Shown here: positions 46,480-58,675 of the stretch, one piece after another
Layout: every line of letters starts with the position of its first letter
Position numbering within the stretch: the first letter of the stretch is position 1
NCBI GenBank assembly: GCA_029844215.1
Contig: CM056738.1
Coordinates: 46,016,388 to 46,080,387, forward strand
Reading direction: 5' to 3'
Source of the DNA: Przewalskia tangutica
Taxonomy: Eukaryota > Streptophyta > Magnoliopsida > Solanales > Solanaceae
DNA: 64,000 nt
Program-made: the position numbers and the translations under genes
Notes under the pieces: generated by a model
Databases searched by the model: none
Told to the model about the DNA's origin: nothing
The model's input: only the letters and a program-made list of their open reading frames with translations

Positions 46480-47235
46480 GATTCGAGAGTCGAGAGTTCC
46501 CAGACGTGTTTCAGCACGACCTCCCTGTATCCTCCCGAGAGGAGATAGAGTTTTGTATTGATGTCTTTGCGGACACTCGGCCTATTTCCATTCCGCCATA
46601 CGTAATGGCACCGCCGAGTTGAGAGAGTTGAAGGACCAGCCGCGAGATTTCTTTGGAGAAGGGCTTCATCGCACCTAGTGTTTCTCCCCGGGAGCGCCGG
46701 TATTGTTCGTGAAGAAGAAGAGCGGGGCCAGCTGCGCGTAATGTGTTGATTCTGAGCGGTGAACAAGGTGACCATTAAACGAATACCCCTTCCGGGATTG
46801 ATGATTTGTTCGACCAGTGCGGTGCGAGATGTTTCTCAAGATTGATCTGCGATCGGGCTATCATCAGTGCGAGTCGAGAGGCGGATGTCCCTAGATCGCA
46901 TTCGGACGATGCGGGCATTATGAGTTCAGGGTCATGTCTTTTGGGTTGACCAATGCTCCGGTGGTATTCATGGATTTGATGAACCGAGTGTTCAAACCAT
47001 TTTTGGACACGTTTGTGATAGTGTTCATCGATGATATCTTAGTTTATTCTCGCTCAGAGCAGGAGCATGCGGAGCATTTGAGGCTGTCTTGGCCGATTCT
47101 CGGACCAGCGATTATCGCCAAGTTTTCCAAATGTGAGTTTTGGTTAGCTTCGGTGGCTTTTCTTGGGCATATTGTCGGGGCCAATGGTATTCAGGTGGAT
47201 ACGCCAAGATCGAAGCGATCGGGAGTGGCCTGACC
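46480..47235 (+). pseudogene. Gypsy-3 reverse transcriptase
   Basis: Early RT blocks are out of frame and only partly readable (46560-46930). From 46934 the frame gives MSFGLTNAPVVFMDLMNRVF, followed by FVIVFIDDILVYSRS with the catalytic Asp pair and the HLR and KCEFW blocks further on. The later part includes FLGHIVGANGIQVD. This wording is typical of plant Tekay/Del chromoviruses. Not translatable as one frame in this sequence. Confidence 0.85.
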
Positions 47236-47483
47236 TCTTACTCCGGCAGAGGTTCGCATTTTACGGGCCTTGCGAGTTACTATCGGCGGTTCGTGGAGAA
47301 GTTTGCTTCTATCTGCACCATTGACTAGGGTGACTCGTAAGCGGCTAAGTTTGATGGACTGATGCTTGTGGCGGGGTTTCGATTCTTGAAGGAGGCGACT
47401 GCCCCCGTTCTTACTCTTCCAGAGGGTCCAGATGGTTATGTCGTGTATTGTGATGCATCAGGCATCGGGCTGGGATGTGTGTT
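47236..47483 (+). pseudogene. Gypsy-3 RNase H, cut by Gypsy-4
   Basis: FTGLASYYRRFVEKFASI (frame of 47140-47328) joins RT to RNase H. From 47362 the frame reads FLKEATAPVLTLPEGPDGY, then VVYCDASGIGLGCVF with the first catalytic Asp. The next codon is interrupted by the LTR of Gypsy-4, with GTGTT (47479-47483) as the likely target duplication. Its partner is expected to the right of the window. Confidence 0.85.
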
Positions 47484-50400
47484 TGTCACGACCCGTTCCG
47501 GGGCCCGTGACTGGTGCCTAACCTCGGGCACCCTAGTGATACAACATCAGAGAAAAACCAGCGGAAATAAAAACTTAAACATTTAAATAGACATGGATCA
47601 AGATAAAGAAAATAGGCCAACCAAAACGGTTGCCTTTCAACATATATATATGTATAGACATTTGAACGAGCATAATCCTTACAACCCCGCCACACAACAA
47701 AGGCATGCACTTCTAAGATTTTTACAACAACTATGACGGACGGGGCCCCGCCATACCCCGAATGTACAAGAACTCATGCACTGTGGTAACATACCAAAGA
47801 TAAGCCTCCGGCGGAAGGAGCTTCCCAATATCTTGAAAGGTGATCCTATAAATGGGATCGACGGTACTGATGTAACTACACGCGGCATGAACGCACTTCC
47901 GGGCGAGGTCGATAACAGTACCAAGTATGTGAAATCAGAATATCAGAAATGAAATCATAATAGTCTATGTATAGCAGGAGACATGTATGATAATCAAACT
48001 ACAGTACACACATATAACAATTATATCAAGTCAGGGACTCACGCCCTCCAAGTCATTACTCAAATATAACGATGGGTCTCACGCCCATAACATCAATCAT
48101 GCCAGTGGAATACCTTCCTCACCGCCAGCCTATGATATGATAACACCAAGAAGTACACCAACACCAAGTCCTACCGATGCCAAAGCCGCACTAACAATAC
48201 AATACAACCAAACCACGGCGACACGGCAAGTACGAAGCCGACTACCGATACTCAAGGCCGCCACGTACCGGCAAGTACGAGGCTAACTACTGTGTACCAA
48301 GGCCGTATCACGAGACTTCATCACTACACCGAATGGGGCAAGCGAGGGCTAACTACTGTACCAAGGCCGAATCACCACGAGACGGCAAGTACGAAGCCGA
48401 CCACCGTGTACCAAGGCCGAACAAGAAGAAACCTCATGGAGAGCTAGTCCATGGAATAACACTAATCAGCGAGCGCATCTGTGGAATTCTCCACACCGCC
48501 AGACGCCCAAGTAAGTTCTCAACAAGTCAACCGCCTCCACCGAGACGCCAGAGTATAGAAACACAATTCTTGCACAACAAAGGCTATCACAACAAGCATA
48601 GGCAAGTTTCACAACAACAAGCATAGGCAAGTTTCACAACAACAAGCATAGGCAAGTTATACACAACTCAAGGTACTTTCATTTTATGTCAAAGTCCGGG
48701 TTTTAACCCTAAAGTACTACGTACGTTAAATTCCTTTTAAGAGATCCATTCCTTTTATAAAAGTCACCCGATACCCTTAGTATAAAAATAGAGTGACTTA
48801 CATCTTTTTAAGCAAACCAAAACAACTTCCATACTTTCCTTTTTAAAACCAAATTAAGGCAATACCATGCCTTCTTTTTGGACCCAAAACACTTCTCTTT
48901 TTAAAGTCAAGTTACCACATTAAAACCAATGATAAAACCATTCGTTTGTTCTCATAAAGTCGTTATAACTAACTTCCCATAAAGCTGTTATAACACTTTA
49001 TGTTTTAAACCAATTTAAGACAAAACAATGCCTTTCTTTTCCCTAAAGTTCCAGTTTGCCTAATTTCAATTACTCAAGTCTCTTTATTTTAGAAAAGTTT
49101 CATAGTTCAATGTCTTAATCTCTTTTAAAACAATTGAGTAACATATGTCATATGTGTGAGCAGTCTTATTCTTGTTTATAACCATCTTATTAAAGCAGCC
49201 ATGATCTAGGAAATGTAATATCATTTTGTCTCATCTTAGCTTCTATGCAGATGGAGGTTTCTACTGGTTTCAATAATACTTCATTAGTCATTACATTTCC
49301 CTTTATTAATGCTGCAGTGGTTTGTCGATACTCATTCTGATTTCCGAAATCAGTAAAACATTATTCCTTTTAAAAACCAAGTACTCATTACTCACGAATG
49401 AGGTTTCACACAAAATTCATATTAATTCATTCAAGTCAAGTCTCTTATCTTTTAAGATCAAGTCTCTTAACTTCAAAAAATCAGTAAACCATTCTCTTTA
49501 CCACTCTTAAGACGTTAAACCTAACTTCCCATAAAGCTAGTATAACTCTTATGTTTTCAAAACCAAGTATTACTCTTCTTTCAAAACGGTTTATTAATCT
49601 TTTGAAATACTTCAAGATTCTTTATTATTCAGGCTTAAGTCAAAAGACATTGCCGTAACACTACATTCAGTTAACACACGTACGTCTACCGTACTATATA
49701 TATATTCCTTTAAAATATTTCAAGGTTCTTATTATTCAGGCTTAAGTCAAAAGACATTACCGTACGACTATATTCAGTTAGCACACGTATGTCTACCATA
49801 CTATATATATATATATATATATATTATTCAGGCTTAAGTCAAAAGACATTGTCACACGTACGTCTACCGTACTATATATATATCCTTTTAAAATACTTCA
49901 TGCTCAAGAGTATAGGAAGAATCACATACCTTGCGACGATTATCGACTATAAGCAAAACGCTCCACGGCTATAACCCGGCTAGCCTTGTCCACCTTCCAA
50001 GTAGTTCATGCTACTCGCAGAACATTCAACCAAAAAGGTTATAAGTCTACTGTAAATACAGTCCTATGTAAGTACAGTTTAAACTTCTACTTATATATTC
50101 TTCTGATGCGATTTCAGTTCAAGTCTTTTCTATGAATCTTATATTCATTTATATACTACTACAGTATGTAATTCCCAATTACAATAGAAGGACAGTAGTA
50201 TTTACCTCGATAAGCCCCAAAATTATCCAAGTTTAAAGTCGATCCTGAGCAAGGTTTAGCTCCTACTCCGTGCGCTCCAATTCGCTCCAAGAAACCCTTA
50301 GAAGTTCTACACAACTTCTACTTAGTACTCCAACCAATTATGGAGATTTTTCCATAGGGTTTCGTTTAGTGGCTAAAGGAAAGTATAATAGTATTTTCGG

Positions 50401-51084
50401 GCTCTACGTAGAGGTAATTTTGGAAAGTACTACAAGGTATATGGGCTAAAGTATTTGGGCATTATAACAATACTTGGAGAGTATTTCTATACCACAAAAA
50501 GGGGGTATTTATACGAGACAACTAGGCCAGGGGGGGTCCCCTCTCGGCCAAGCCTCACTCGGGAGGCTCTCGCCAAGGCTTCTCAAAAGAGTGGGTTTGG
50601 ACGAACTCAACTCACAAAAGGGGGAGGGATTTCAAGACTTGGAAAAATGATTTTAGGATGAAGAAGTTCATCAACTTAGAGGGGTATTTATAGGTCAAGG
50701 AATGGCCAACTAATGGCCAAGATCCATCCAAGTGTTAGGCAAGTGTAAGGCTAGGATTAAGCCATGTGCACCTTATCCATCTACCACACCAACTTGCACA
50801 AATATCCTATCTAACCAATGCCACCTTTTCGTCCATTTGCCTCCCCACTTCCTTCCAATGAGGTGACACATGTCACCCTCCCGTTGGTCCAAAATGTTTC
50901 GCCTCTCGAAAAATCCGCAAAATTATAAATGACATAGCCGGAATTTTCCTTCGCAAGTTTAGTAAAACGCTTCGAAAAACGATTCTTTTGCATTGTGTAC
51001 AAATTTCGAGCCTTGCCAACCTTAAGGCTTAAATTTCTATACGTACGCCCTCACGTACATACTCTGGAAATACGGGGTATAACA
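47484..51084 (-). repeat. Gypsy-4 3' LTR
   Basis: 3601 bp, TGTCACGACC to GTATAACA on the + strand. TATAAATA lies on the minus strand at 50685-50692. It holds three sets of tandem repeats: CGGCAAGTACGA-type units at about 48227-48425, a 25-bp unit at about 48595-48660, and three longer units with the GGCTTAAGTCAAAAGACATT core at about 49625-49890. Confidence 0.9.
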
Positions 51085-51098
51085 TTCTCCCCTCCTTA
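51085..51098 (-). promoter_or_regulatory. Gypsy-4 polypurine tract
   Basis: The minus strand reads TAAGGAGGGGAGAA next to the LTR. Confidence 0.85.
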
Positions 51099-51990
51099 GA
51101 AACATTCGTCCCGAATGTTCCTTCTCAAGACGGATAGCGATAAAGTTCTTCTAACAAGTTGCCAACGCCACACCCGGCCACAAAATAACACACGTTCTCT
51201 TCCTTCCTTACTCGTCGTGCCCTTCTCGAACACTTGAACTTCTCTAGTATACGTACCATATTTCAGTCATCGCTTCAGTTTCCAAAACTTTGGAGTCACC
51301 ACCTCCAAACTTGGTCATCTTACTAACCTCAATCTTCCTTAAGGCCATTCCCGGCCTTCACGATCCGCTTCTGGTCGAACATATCCACGAACTCATATGA
51401 TGGTCATCTAAACTTGGGCCTAGCACCCTCGTGACCCTACCACCTGGCGGGACCACCCAGAGCTGACCCCACCTCGAAACAGGCCGCGGGTTGGCCCTCA
51501 ACATGGCCCCAACCCGACCCACTTAACGCATCAAGCTCTTGCATCCTGATCCGGAACAATCTTACCTATACAGGTCATGAAAGCTACCACTTCCATTTTA
51601 CACTACCCAAGGAATTTTCCCACAATTACTCCACGTATACTTATACATTCTGACAAAGATCACCCGCAAAGTCTTGTACTCAAGACGGCCTTACATCTAA
51701 GGTCTCAACTGTAATATTCTAAGGTTCATCATTTTCTCACCCCCAGGCTTACCCTTTTTCACTAACCAGGTTTCTAAATCACATTTTAGCACAACGCTAT
51801 CCGAACATAACACTAAACACATCATCATAACATCAATACAAACAAGTCTCTAGAGGTTTAAGGATATACCTGAAAATAGGCGGTTCGAAGGACCGCTAAA
51901 ACTGGGAACTTCCACCGCGACCTCTGCCGTGGCTCACGGTATGAACATCCCGCCTAGCTATGGAAGGTGAAGAACCCGCAATCGATCCCG
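51099..51990 (-). other. Gypsy-4 internal non-coding block
   Basis: Reverse-strand counterpart of 58680-59446 in Gypsy-5. No coding sequence is seen. Gag is joined directly to this block without any pol remnant. Confidence 0.65.
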
Positions 51991-51998
51991 TAGTCAGG

Positions 51999-53065
51999 CT
52001 ATTCTACCAGCCGCTCGGCCTGACAAGCCTTCGCCAGATGGCCCTGTTGGCCGCAAGAATAACAATCTCCCAAGTTAGTACGACACTCTCCCTTATGAAG
52101 TTTTCCACACCGGCCACACTGAGACAAGGGCGACCTCATCCGGCGAGCACTCCTACTCCCCTGAAAATCAAACACAGGAGCCCCGACCGCCTCCCGAATA
52201 CCCCGGGTCCCGGCGCCGCGAGGACCACTCTGCTGGCGGAGGTACATAACTAGTTCACGAGGCGGTCCGCCGAAAGTCACCAAAGGACCTCGTTGCTCGC
52301 CTTCTTCGTTGATCTTGGTCATTCCGTCGATTTCTCCGCTCCTCACATCCAAGTGCATAAGCCTGCATGCTGGCAATGTCCATGCCCGGCTGAAGAGCTA
52401 CACCCGAACAACTTTCTGCTAGGCAATCATCGAGCCTCAGAACATATCGGTGCACTCGATCCTCCATACTAGCTACTAACGCGGGACGCGTCGCCAATGA
52501 GTCGAACTCACATTGTACTCGAACCAGACGCCGCTCCGCCGCAACACCAAAAATCGTTTACCGAGCCCTCCTCATCTGTGGAGGCAAGAAATGTGCAAGA
52601 AATGCTCCTGAGAACTCGTCCCATATAGCTGGAAGTGCATTCTCTCCCCGGGACAGCTCCCACGAATCAAACCAGTCGACTGCGGTATCACGCAGCCGAT
52701 GCGAACCTAGGACCACTGACTCGGCCTCCGATGCCTTGATCACTCTCATGATCCGTAGAATCGCTTGATGAACTCCTGCGGATCATCCTCGTGCCTCGAC
52801 CCATAAAACTCGCGTTACATCTCGTAAAAACCCGTAGCCTCAAACTATCTCGATGCGGGGTGAACCATCGCGCATCGGAACTGCGGCCCACTTATCCTCA
52901 AGTCCGCCACAACCTCGCCATTAATCGCCCACTCTTGTAACCCATCTCCTCTCGCCTGCATCGGGACTAGAGGCTCGTGCATCGTGGTCTCAGAGATCGC
53001 CGCCGCTCTACTCGCAGCCTCCTCACGCTTTGCCGCTTCGGGCCCGGGTTGCCTTGCGGAGGCAT
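51999..53065 (-). pseudogene. Gypsy-4 gag
   Basis: The ATG at 53065 gives the MPP start. The Gag domain is then read in pieces: 52749-52558 (DTAVDWFDSWELSRGE, WDEFSGAFLAHFLPPQMRRA), 52497-52255 (MEDRVHRYVLRLDDCLAESC, QPGMDIASMQAYALGCEER) and 52376-51999, which carries a double Cys cluster, CGRCGKLHKGEC then CYSCGQQGHLAKAC (C-x2-C-x4-H-x4-C). Unlike Gypsy-A and B, the central Gag block is kept. Several frame changes interrupt it. It is the last coding region of this element. Confidence 0.82.
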
Positions 53066-53247
53066 AATCGTAAAAACGAGATACGTCGGAGGGTCCAACT
53101 TACAACACAGCTCTAAGGCACGATCTCGTAATGAGAAGAAGGAAACCAATCCTAAATGTCCTATAGCCTCGATTATAGATGTAGTGCACAACACACCGAT
53201 AATCAAGACTCTACTAGACACGGGTAGACACTTTCCGAGGACTAATC

Positions 53248-53258
53248 GCTCGATACCA
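53248..53258 (-). promoter_or_regulatory. Gypsy-4 primer-binding site (shortened)
   Basis: The minus strand reads TGGTATCGAGC next to the LTR end at 53263. Confidence 0.78.
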
Positions 53259-53262
53259 CTTT

Positions 53263-53766
53263 TGTCACGACTGCCCGGCCCGTGGATCGTGCCTAACCCG
53301 GGCACCCTAGTGATACAACATCGAGAAAAACCAATAAATAAAAACTTAAACATTTAAATAGACATGGATCAAGATAAAGAAAATAAGCCAACCAAAACGG
53401 CCTTTCAACATATATATATGTATAGACATTTGAAAATTTACAATCCTTACAACCCTGCCCCCAACAAAGGCATGCACTCTAAGATTTTTACAACAACTAT
53501 GACGGACAGGCCCCGCCATACCCCCGAATGCAAGAACTACTGCACTCAAGGTAACATACCAAAGATAAGCCTCCGAAAGAACTGAGCTTCCCAATATCTG
53601 AAAGGTGATCCTATAAGCGGGATCGACAATGATGTAACTCTACTGCATGATGAACGCACTTCAAGGAGGTCGAGACAACAGTACCAAGTATGTGAAATCA
53701 GAATATCAGAAATGAAATCATAATAGTCTATGTAAAGCAGGAGACATGTATGATAACAAAACTACA
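53263..53766 (-). repeat. Gypsy-4 5' LTR, visible part
   Basis: Matches 47484-47998 of the other LTR and is cut at 53766 by Gypsy-5. CTACA (53762-53766) is the likely target duplication. Confidence 0.88.
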
Positions 53767-56117
53767 TGTTATACCCCGTAGTTCCAGGGTATGTATGCGA
53801 GGACGTACGTACGAGAATACGACAGAAAGATTGGAAAGGAAGAAAGAGGTGATTTTTCCACGGAAAAGTTTCCGGTTATTTGTGAAGAAAAAAGGTTCGT
53901 TAATGGGAATCGATTCCCGATTTGGTATTGGACTTCATAGATTATATTAGAATTTTTAGATTTTATTTTCTGAAATGGTCACGTGGGGCCCACGGAGAAA
54001 TTTACGGTTTTGTGGCCCGCTTTGTTTTGAGATTTGGTATTGTGGATATTTTTCAAAGACGCTTTATGAGGGCCGATAGGAGGTGACACGTGTCACCCCG
54101 CCTAGTGGCTTAGCCGGTTACCTTTGTGCACAACACCCTTAGAGTCGTTTCGACTAAACGCTTTCAGAACTTCGAGGAAAATTCGCTATGTCGTTTAGTA
54201 TTTTGCGAATTTTTCCGAGAGACGAAATGTTTTGGACCAACGGGAGGTGACACTTGTCACCCTGTGGCGCTTGGGTTAGCCGATTGGTCACGTTTCTACG
54301 GCCTATCGCTCCTTGTTTTGGCCTTGTTTTGTGCAATGTTTGGTGCAATGTTTTGTGGCTTGTTTTGTGGAGTAGGTCTAGGTGCACTTGGCTTGATCTT
54401 GCCCTTACACTTGCTATACACTTGGAAGGATCTTGCCCTTGGTTGGCCTTTGGTTTTGCTATAAATACCCCACAAGTGTGAAGACTTCATCCATTCCAAA
54501 ACTTCCAAGTCTTGAAACCCTCTCCTCCCCTTTGAGCTCTTGAGAGCCTCCCTAGCCTAGTTGTTTTTGTATAATACCCTCCTCGTGGTATTGAAATACT
54601 TCTCCTAGTATTGTTATAATGCCCAAAATACCTTAGCCTTGTACCTTGTAGTATTCCAAAGATACCTCTATACGTAGAGCCCGGAAATACTACCTGTTGT
54701 CCCTTTGGTCTCAAACCGAAACCCTAAGGAAATCTTCATAGTTGGTTGAAGTATTTGAGTAGAAGTTGGTTAGAACTTCTAAGGGTTGTTTGGAGCGGAT
54801 TGGAGCGCACGGAGTAGGAGCTAAACCTTGCTCAGGATCGACTTTTATCTCGGATAATTTTGGGCTTGTCGAGGTAAATATTCTTGTCCCCTTAGTGTAA
54901 TTGGAGATTACATGTTGTAGGATTATATAGTTGAAGTATACTATATATAGAACTGAACATTATTGTGGCAATGTCTTTTGACTTAAGCCTGAAGAATAAA
55001 GAACTGAACTGTATTTACATAGGGTATCAGCGATAGACTTGTGTAAGTATCATAGAATTGTACACGTCCGGTTAGACGTGTAAACCCCCCCCCCTGGTTG
55101 GCTTGGTAGCCGGCCTCGGTAGAGGAGGAGATTTACGCTGTGGCGGGGGGGGGGGGAGGTGCTGCCGAATTTTCTATAGAAAGATAGAAACTTGTGTTTT
55201 GGGGTTAATAGACGTTTGTGACCTTTATAGGTAAAAGTAATAAGAGTAGCGTATTCTACTCGAGGAGTGGAAAGGGCTAGCAAGGGTGTAGTACTTGGAG
55301 CATTTTGCTTATTGTCGATAAATCGTCGCGAGGTATGTGAACCTCTTCCTATCTTTTCTAGCATGATTGTTGTGAACTATGTAGTACGGTAGACGTACAT
55401 GTGCTAAGTGATTTGGTTGGTTTAAAACATAGGGTGTTATAATAGCTTTATGGGAAGTTAGTTATAACGACCTTATGTAAGTGAAAATGGTTTACTGATG
55501 TTAGAAGTTAAGAGACTTGATCTTATAAGATAAGAGACTTAACTTATTTGTTTTAATGTGGATGTTTGTGTGAAACCTCATTCGTGAGTAATGAGTACTT
55601 GGTTTTAAAAGGGATAATGTTCTACCGATTTCGAATCGTAACGTATCGACAGCACCATTGCAGCGTTAATAAAGGAAAATGTATTGAATAATGATGTATT
55701 AAAACCAAGAGAAACCTCCATCCGCATAGAAGCTAAGATGAGACAAAATGATATTACATTTTCTAGATCATGGTCATTGTAATAAGATTGTTATAAACAA
55801 GAATAAACTACTCACATATATGACATATGTTACTCAATTGTTTTAAAAGAGATTAAGACTATGAGTTATGAAACCTTTCTAAAATAAGTGACTTGAGCAT
55901 TTGAAAATGAGAAAGTCGGAGTAATCAAACTAGGCAACCGAACTTAGGAAAAGAATGTTGTTACTTGATTTTGAAAAGGAAGGTGGGTTGGTCATTCTAA
56001 TACTACGTATCGGGTGACTTTTATAAAAGTAATGGATCTCTTTAAAAGAACTTAACGTATGTAGTACTTTGGGGTTAAAACCCGACTTTGGCATAAAATG
56101 AAAGTACTTTGAGTTGT

Positions 56118-56190
56118 GTGAAACTTGCCTATGCTTGTTGTTGTGAAACTTGCCTATGCTTGTTGTTGTGAAACTTGCCTATGCTTGTGA
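56118..56190 (+). repeat. Three tandem 25-bp units in Gypsy-5 LTR 1
   Basis: Units start at 56118, 56143 and 56168 (GTGAAACTTGCCTATGCTTG core). The same array is at 61844-61915 in LTR 2, and reversed in the Gypsy-4 LTR at about 48595-48660. Confidence 0.9.
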
Positions 56191-56337
56191 TGATAGCCTT
56201 TATTGTACAAGCGTTGTGTTTCGTGTTACCGCGTCTCGATGTAGTCGGTTGGTAGTTGAGAACTTACTTGACGCGTCTGGCGTGACGGAGAAATTCCACG
56301 CACGTTCGCTGATAGTATTATTGTTGTTAATCGCTTT

Positions 56338-56645
56338 GGACATACCGACACGATGCGTAGCGCACGTATGCTTCCATTTTGTTAAGGTCTTGTGGTTAAT
56401 CGCTTTGGATATATCGACACGATGCGTAGCGCACGTATGTTTCCATTTTGATTATCGCCAGTGATTTCCTTTTGGACATATCGACACGATGCGTAGCGCA
56501 CGGGTATCGTCCATTTGGAATGCTGTCTATTGTTTCCTTGGACATATCGACACGATCGTAGCGCGCACGTATCGCCCATTTGGAAAGTTGTCTTATTGTT
56601 TCCTGGACATACCGACACGATGCGTAGCGCACGTATGCTTCCATT
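56338..56645 (+). repeat. Five tandem 65-69 bp units in Gypsy-5 LTR 1
   Basis: Units begin with GGACAT or GGATAT at about 56338, 56407, 56474, 56540 and 56605. Each contains CGACACGATGCGTAGCGCAC or a close variant, then a CCATTTGG-like end. The array recurs at 62062-62375 in LTR 2. Confidence 0.88.
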
Positions 56646-57252
56646 TGGATTGTCTTGTTGTTATCATATCATCGATCACGGCAGCTGGCGGGCGTATTCC
56701 ACGCATGATTGATGTTGTGGGCGTGAGACCGACTTGATATAATCATTATATGTGGTGTCTTTGTAGTTTGGCTATCATACATGTCTCCGCTTTGTATAGA
56801 TTATGATTTCATTTACGACATTATGCTTTCACATACTTGGTACTGTTATCGACCTCCTTCGGGGCCGTTCACGCCGCAGTAGAGGTACATCGGCCGTGGA
56901 TCCTCGCCATAGGATCACCGCTCAACGATTAGGAAGCTCCGTTTCTCCGAGGCTTATCTTTTGCATGTGTTCCCTGAGTTGTAGGTTCTTGTACATTCGG
57001 GGTATGGCGGGCCCCGCCCCGTCATAGTCGTTGTAAATCTTAAGTCCGTAGTAATCGTTGTGGCGGGGTTGTAAAAGGATTAAACTGTTCGTGTTTTATG
57101 TTTATACCAAGGCAACTGCTTTGGTTGGCTGTTTATTTATTATATCTCTTGTTTAATGACTCATGTTTTATGTTCCGCCGATTTTCTCGATGTATGTATC
57201 GCTAGGGTGCCGGGTAAGGCACGATCACGCCCGATTTTCGGGTGTGACATAG

Positions 57253-57265
57253 TGGTATCGTGAGC
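57253..57265 (+). promoter_or_regulatory. Gypsy-5 primer-binding site 1 (altered)
   Basis: TGGTATCGTGAGC, against the perfect TGGTATCAGAGC of the second unit. Confidence 0.75.
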
Positions 57266-57456
57266 GATTAATCCTCGGAAAGTGTCTACAGACCGTGTCT
57301 AGTAGAGTCTTGATTATCGATGTGTTGTGCACCACATCTATAATCAGGAGGCTATAAGACATTTAGGATTGGTTTCCATTTTTTTCTCATTCTGAGATCG
57401 TGCCTTAGAGCTGTGTTGTGAGTTGGACCCCTCTGACGTATCTCGTTTTACCAGTT

Positions 57457-58675
57457 ATGCCTCCGCGCAAGGCAACCAGAGCCCGAGCGGCAAGGCAGCG
57501 AGGAGCTGCTAGTGAGATACAGAGGAGTTCGAGGGCGCAGGCCCGGTCAGTACCTGAGACAGTGCTTCCGACGGCGAGTTTCGCGACGCCGCCAAAGACC
57601 AAAGAAGTTTAAAGCGCAGCGATGGTCGCCGAGACTACAATACTGAGCCTCCATCCACACCGAGCAGGGAGACGGGTCACGAGAGATGGCGATTATTGGC
57701 CGTGGTCGTGGCCGATATGAGATAGGCCGGACGCAGCAGCCGAGCCCAAAGAGCACCAGCCGTTCACCCCGAGCGAGATAGTTTGAGGCTACGGGAATTT
57801 CTGAGTTGTAGCGCGAGTTTTACGGTCGAGGCACGAGGATGATCCGCAGGAGTTCATCCGGCGATTCTGACGGATCACGCGGGTGATCAAGGCTTCGAGA
57901 CCGAGTCCGTGACCTTTGGTTCGTGACGGCCGCGCGTGATACCGCGATGATTGGTTTGATTCATGGAGCTTTTCCGGGAGAGCATGCACTCCAGCAGATG
58001 GGATGAGTTTTCGGGCTTTCTCACGCACTTCTTGCCTCGCGGATGGCGAGGGCACGCCGACGATTTTTGTTCTCGAGACAGAGGCGACCGTCGGGAGTAC
58101 AATGTTGAGTTCGATTCTTTGGCTCGATATGTACTGCGCTAGTTGCAGATATGGAGGATAGGGTGCATCGCCACGTCACCGCTAGATGATTATATGGTCG
58201 TAGTCTTGTGCGGATGTTTCTCTTCACCGCATGGACATTGCCCGCACGCAGCTCACGCACCAGATGTGAGGCACGAGGGTCGAAGGAATGACCGATCGTG
58301 AAGAGGCCGGGACAATGAGGTCCTTTGGTGACTTTCGAGGCGGACCGCCTCAGCAGCAGGCTAGTTATATACCCCCACCAGTACAGAGTGGTCCTCCACC
58401 GTCTTCGACGCAGTCGTGGCTCCAGGTTCAGATTTTCAGGAGAGCAGGGGTGTTAACCAGCTGAAGCCACCCCTACCTCGTTGTGACCGTTGTGGTAGAC
58501 TCCATTTTGGAGAGTGTCGTGCTAGATTGGGAGTTTGTTTTGCATGCGGCCAGCAGGGCCATTTTGCGAGGAACTGTCCAGGCCAAGGAAGCGGATATTA
58601 CGACTCACCTTCGTGATTTGTGGCTGGTTCATCACCTTCGGTATACGCCTGCAGTATGTGCCTATGATTAGAGTG
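57457..58675 (+). pseudogene. Gypsy-5 gag, first unit
   Basis: The ATG at 57457 gives MPPRKATRARAARQRG. The Gag domain follows in broken frames, with the FYG-type block near 57818 and the SLARY block near 58120. The frame 58416-58616 is clean and holds a double Cys cluster, CDRCGRLHFGEC then CFACGQQGHFARNCP (C-x2-C-x4-H-x4-C), the RNA-binding knuckle. The remaining segments are shifted by single-base differences relative to Gypsy-3. No protease or RT follows. Confidence 0.82.

Larger units (their letters stand above)
42023..47483 (+). mobile_element. Gypsy-3: Ty3/gypsy (chromovirus-like) element, 5' part up to the Gypsy-4 insertion
   Basis: LTR, primer site, gag, protease, reverse transcriptase and the start of RNase H in gypsy order. 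This is the only gypsy element here in which the polymerase genes can be read. RNase H is interrupted at 47483/47484 by Gypsy-4. The rest (end of RNase H, integrase, 3' LTR) should lie to the right of the window. The frame is broken in many places, but several breaks coincide with the error-prone sequence pattern described under findings. Confidence 0.88.
47484..53766 (-). mobile_element. Gypsy-4: gag-only Ty3/gypsy element on the minus strand, up to the Gypsy-5 insertion
   Basis: Read on the minus strand: 5' LTR (starts outside the window; visible end 53766-53263), primer site, gag, the shared non-coding block, polypurine tract, 3' LTR (51084-47484). The internal region is only 2178 bp and has no pol. 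It lies inside RNase H of Gypsy-3, and its own 5' LTR is interrupted by Gypsy-5. Confidence 0.87.
53767..57249 (+). repeat. Gypsy-5 LTR 1
   Basis: 3483 bp; TATAAATA at 54460-54467. A 25-bp unit is repeated three times at 56118-56190, and a 65-69 bp unit five times at 56338-56645. Confidence 0.9.

Noticed and set aside
42023..47483. Endogenous pararetrovirus (caulimovirus-like) as the source of the RT
   Set aside because: LTRs, a tRNA primer site, a D-P-G-S-T protease and chromovirus-type RT wording are all present, and no movement or coat protein is seen.
56338..56645. Possible CRISPR-like array of five regular repeats
   Set aside because: Units are contiguous tandem repeats without distinct spacers, and lie in an LTR of a plant retrotransposon.
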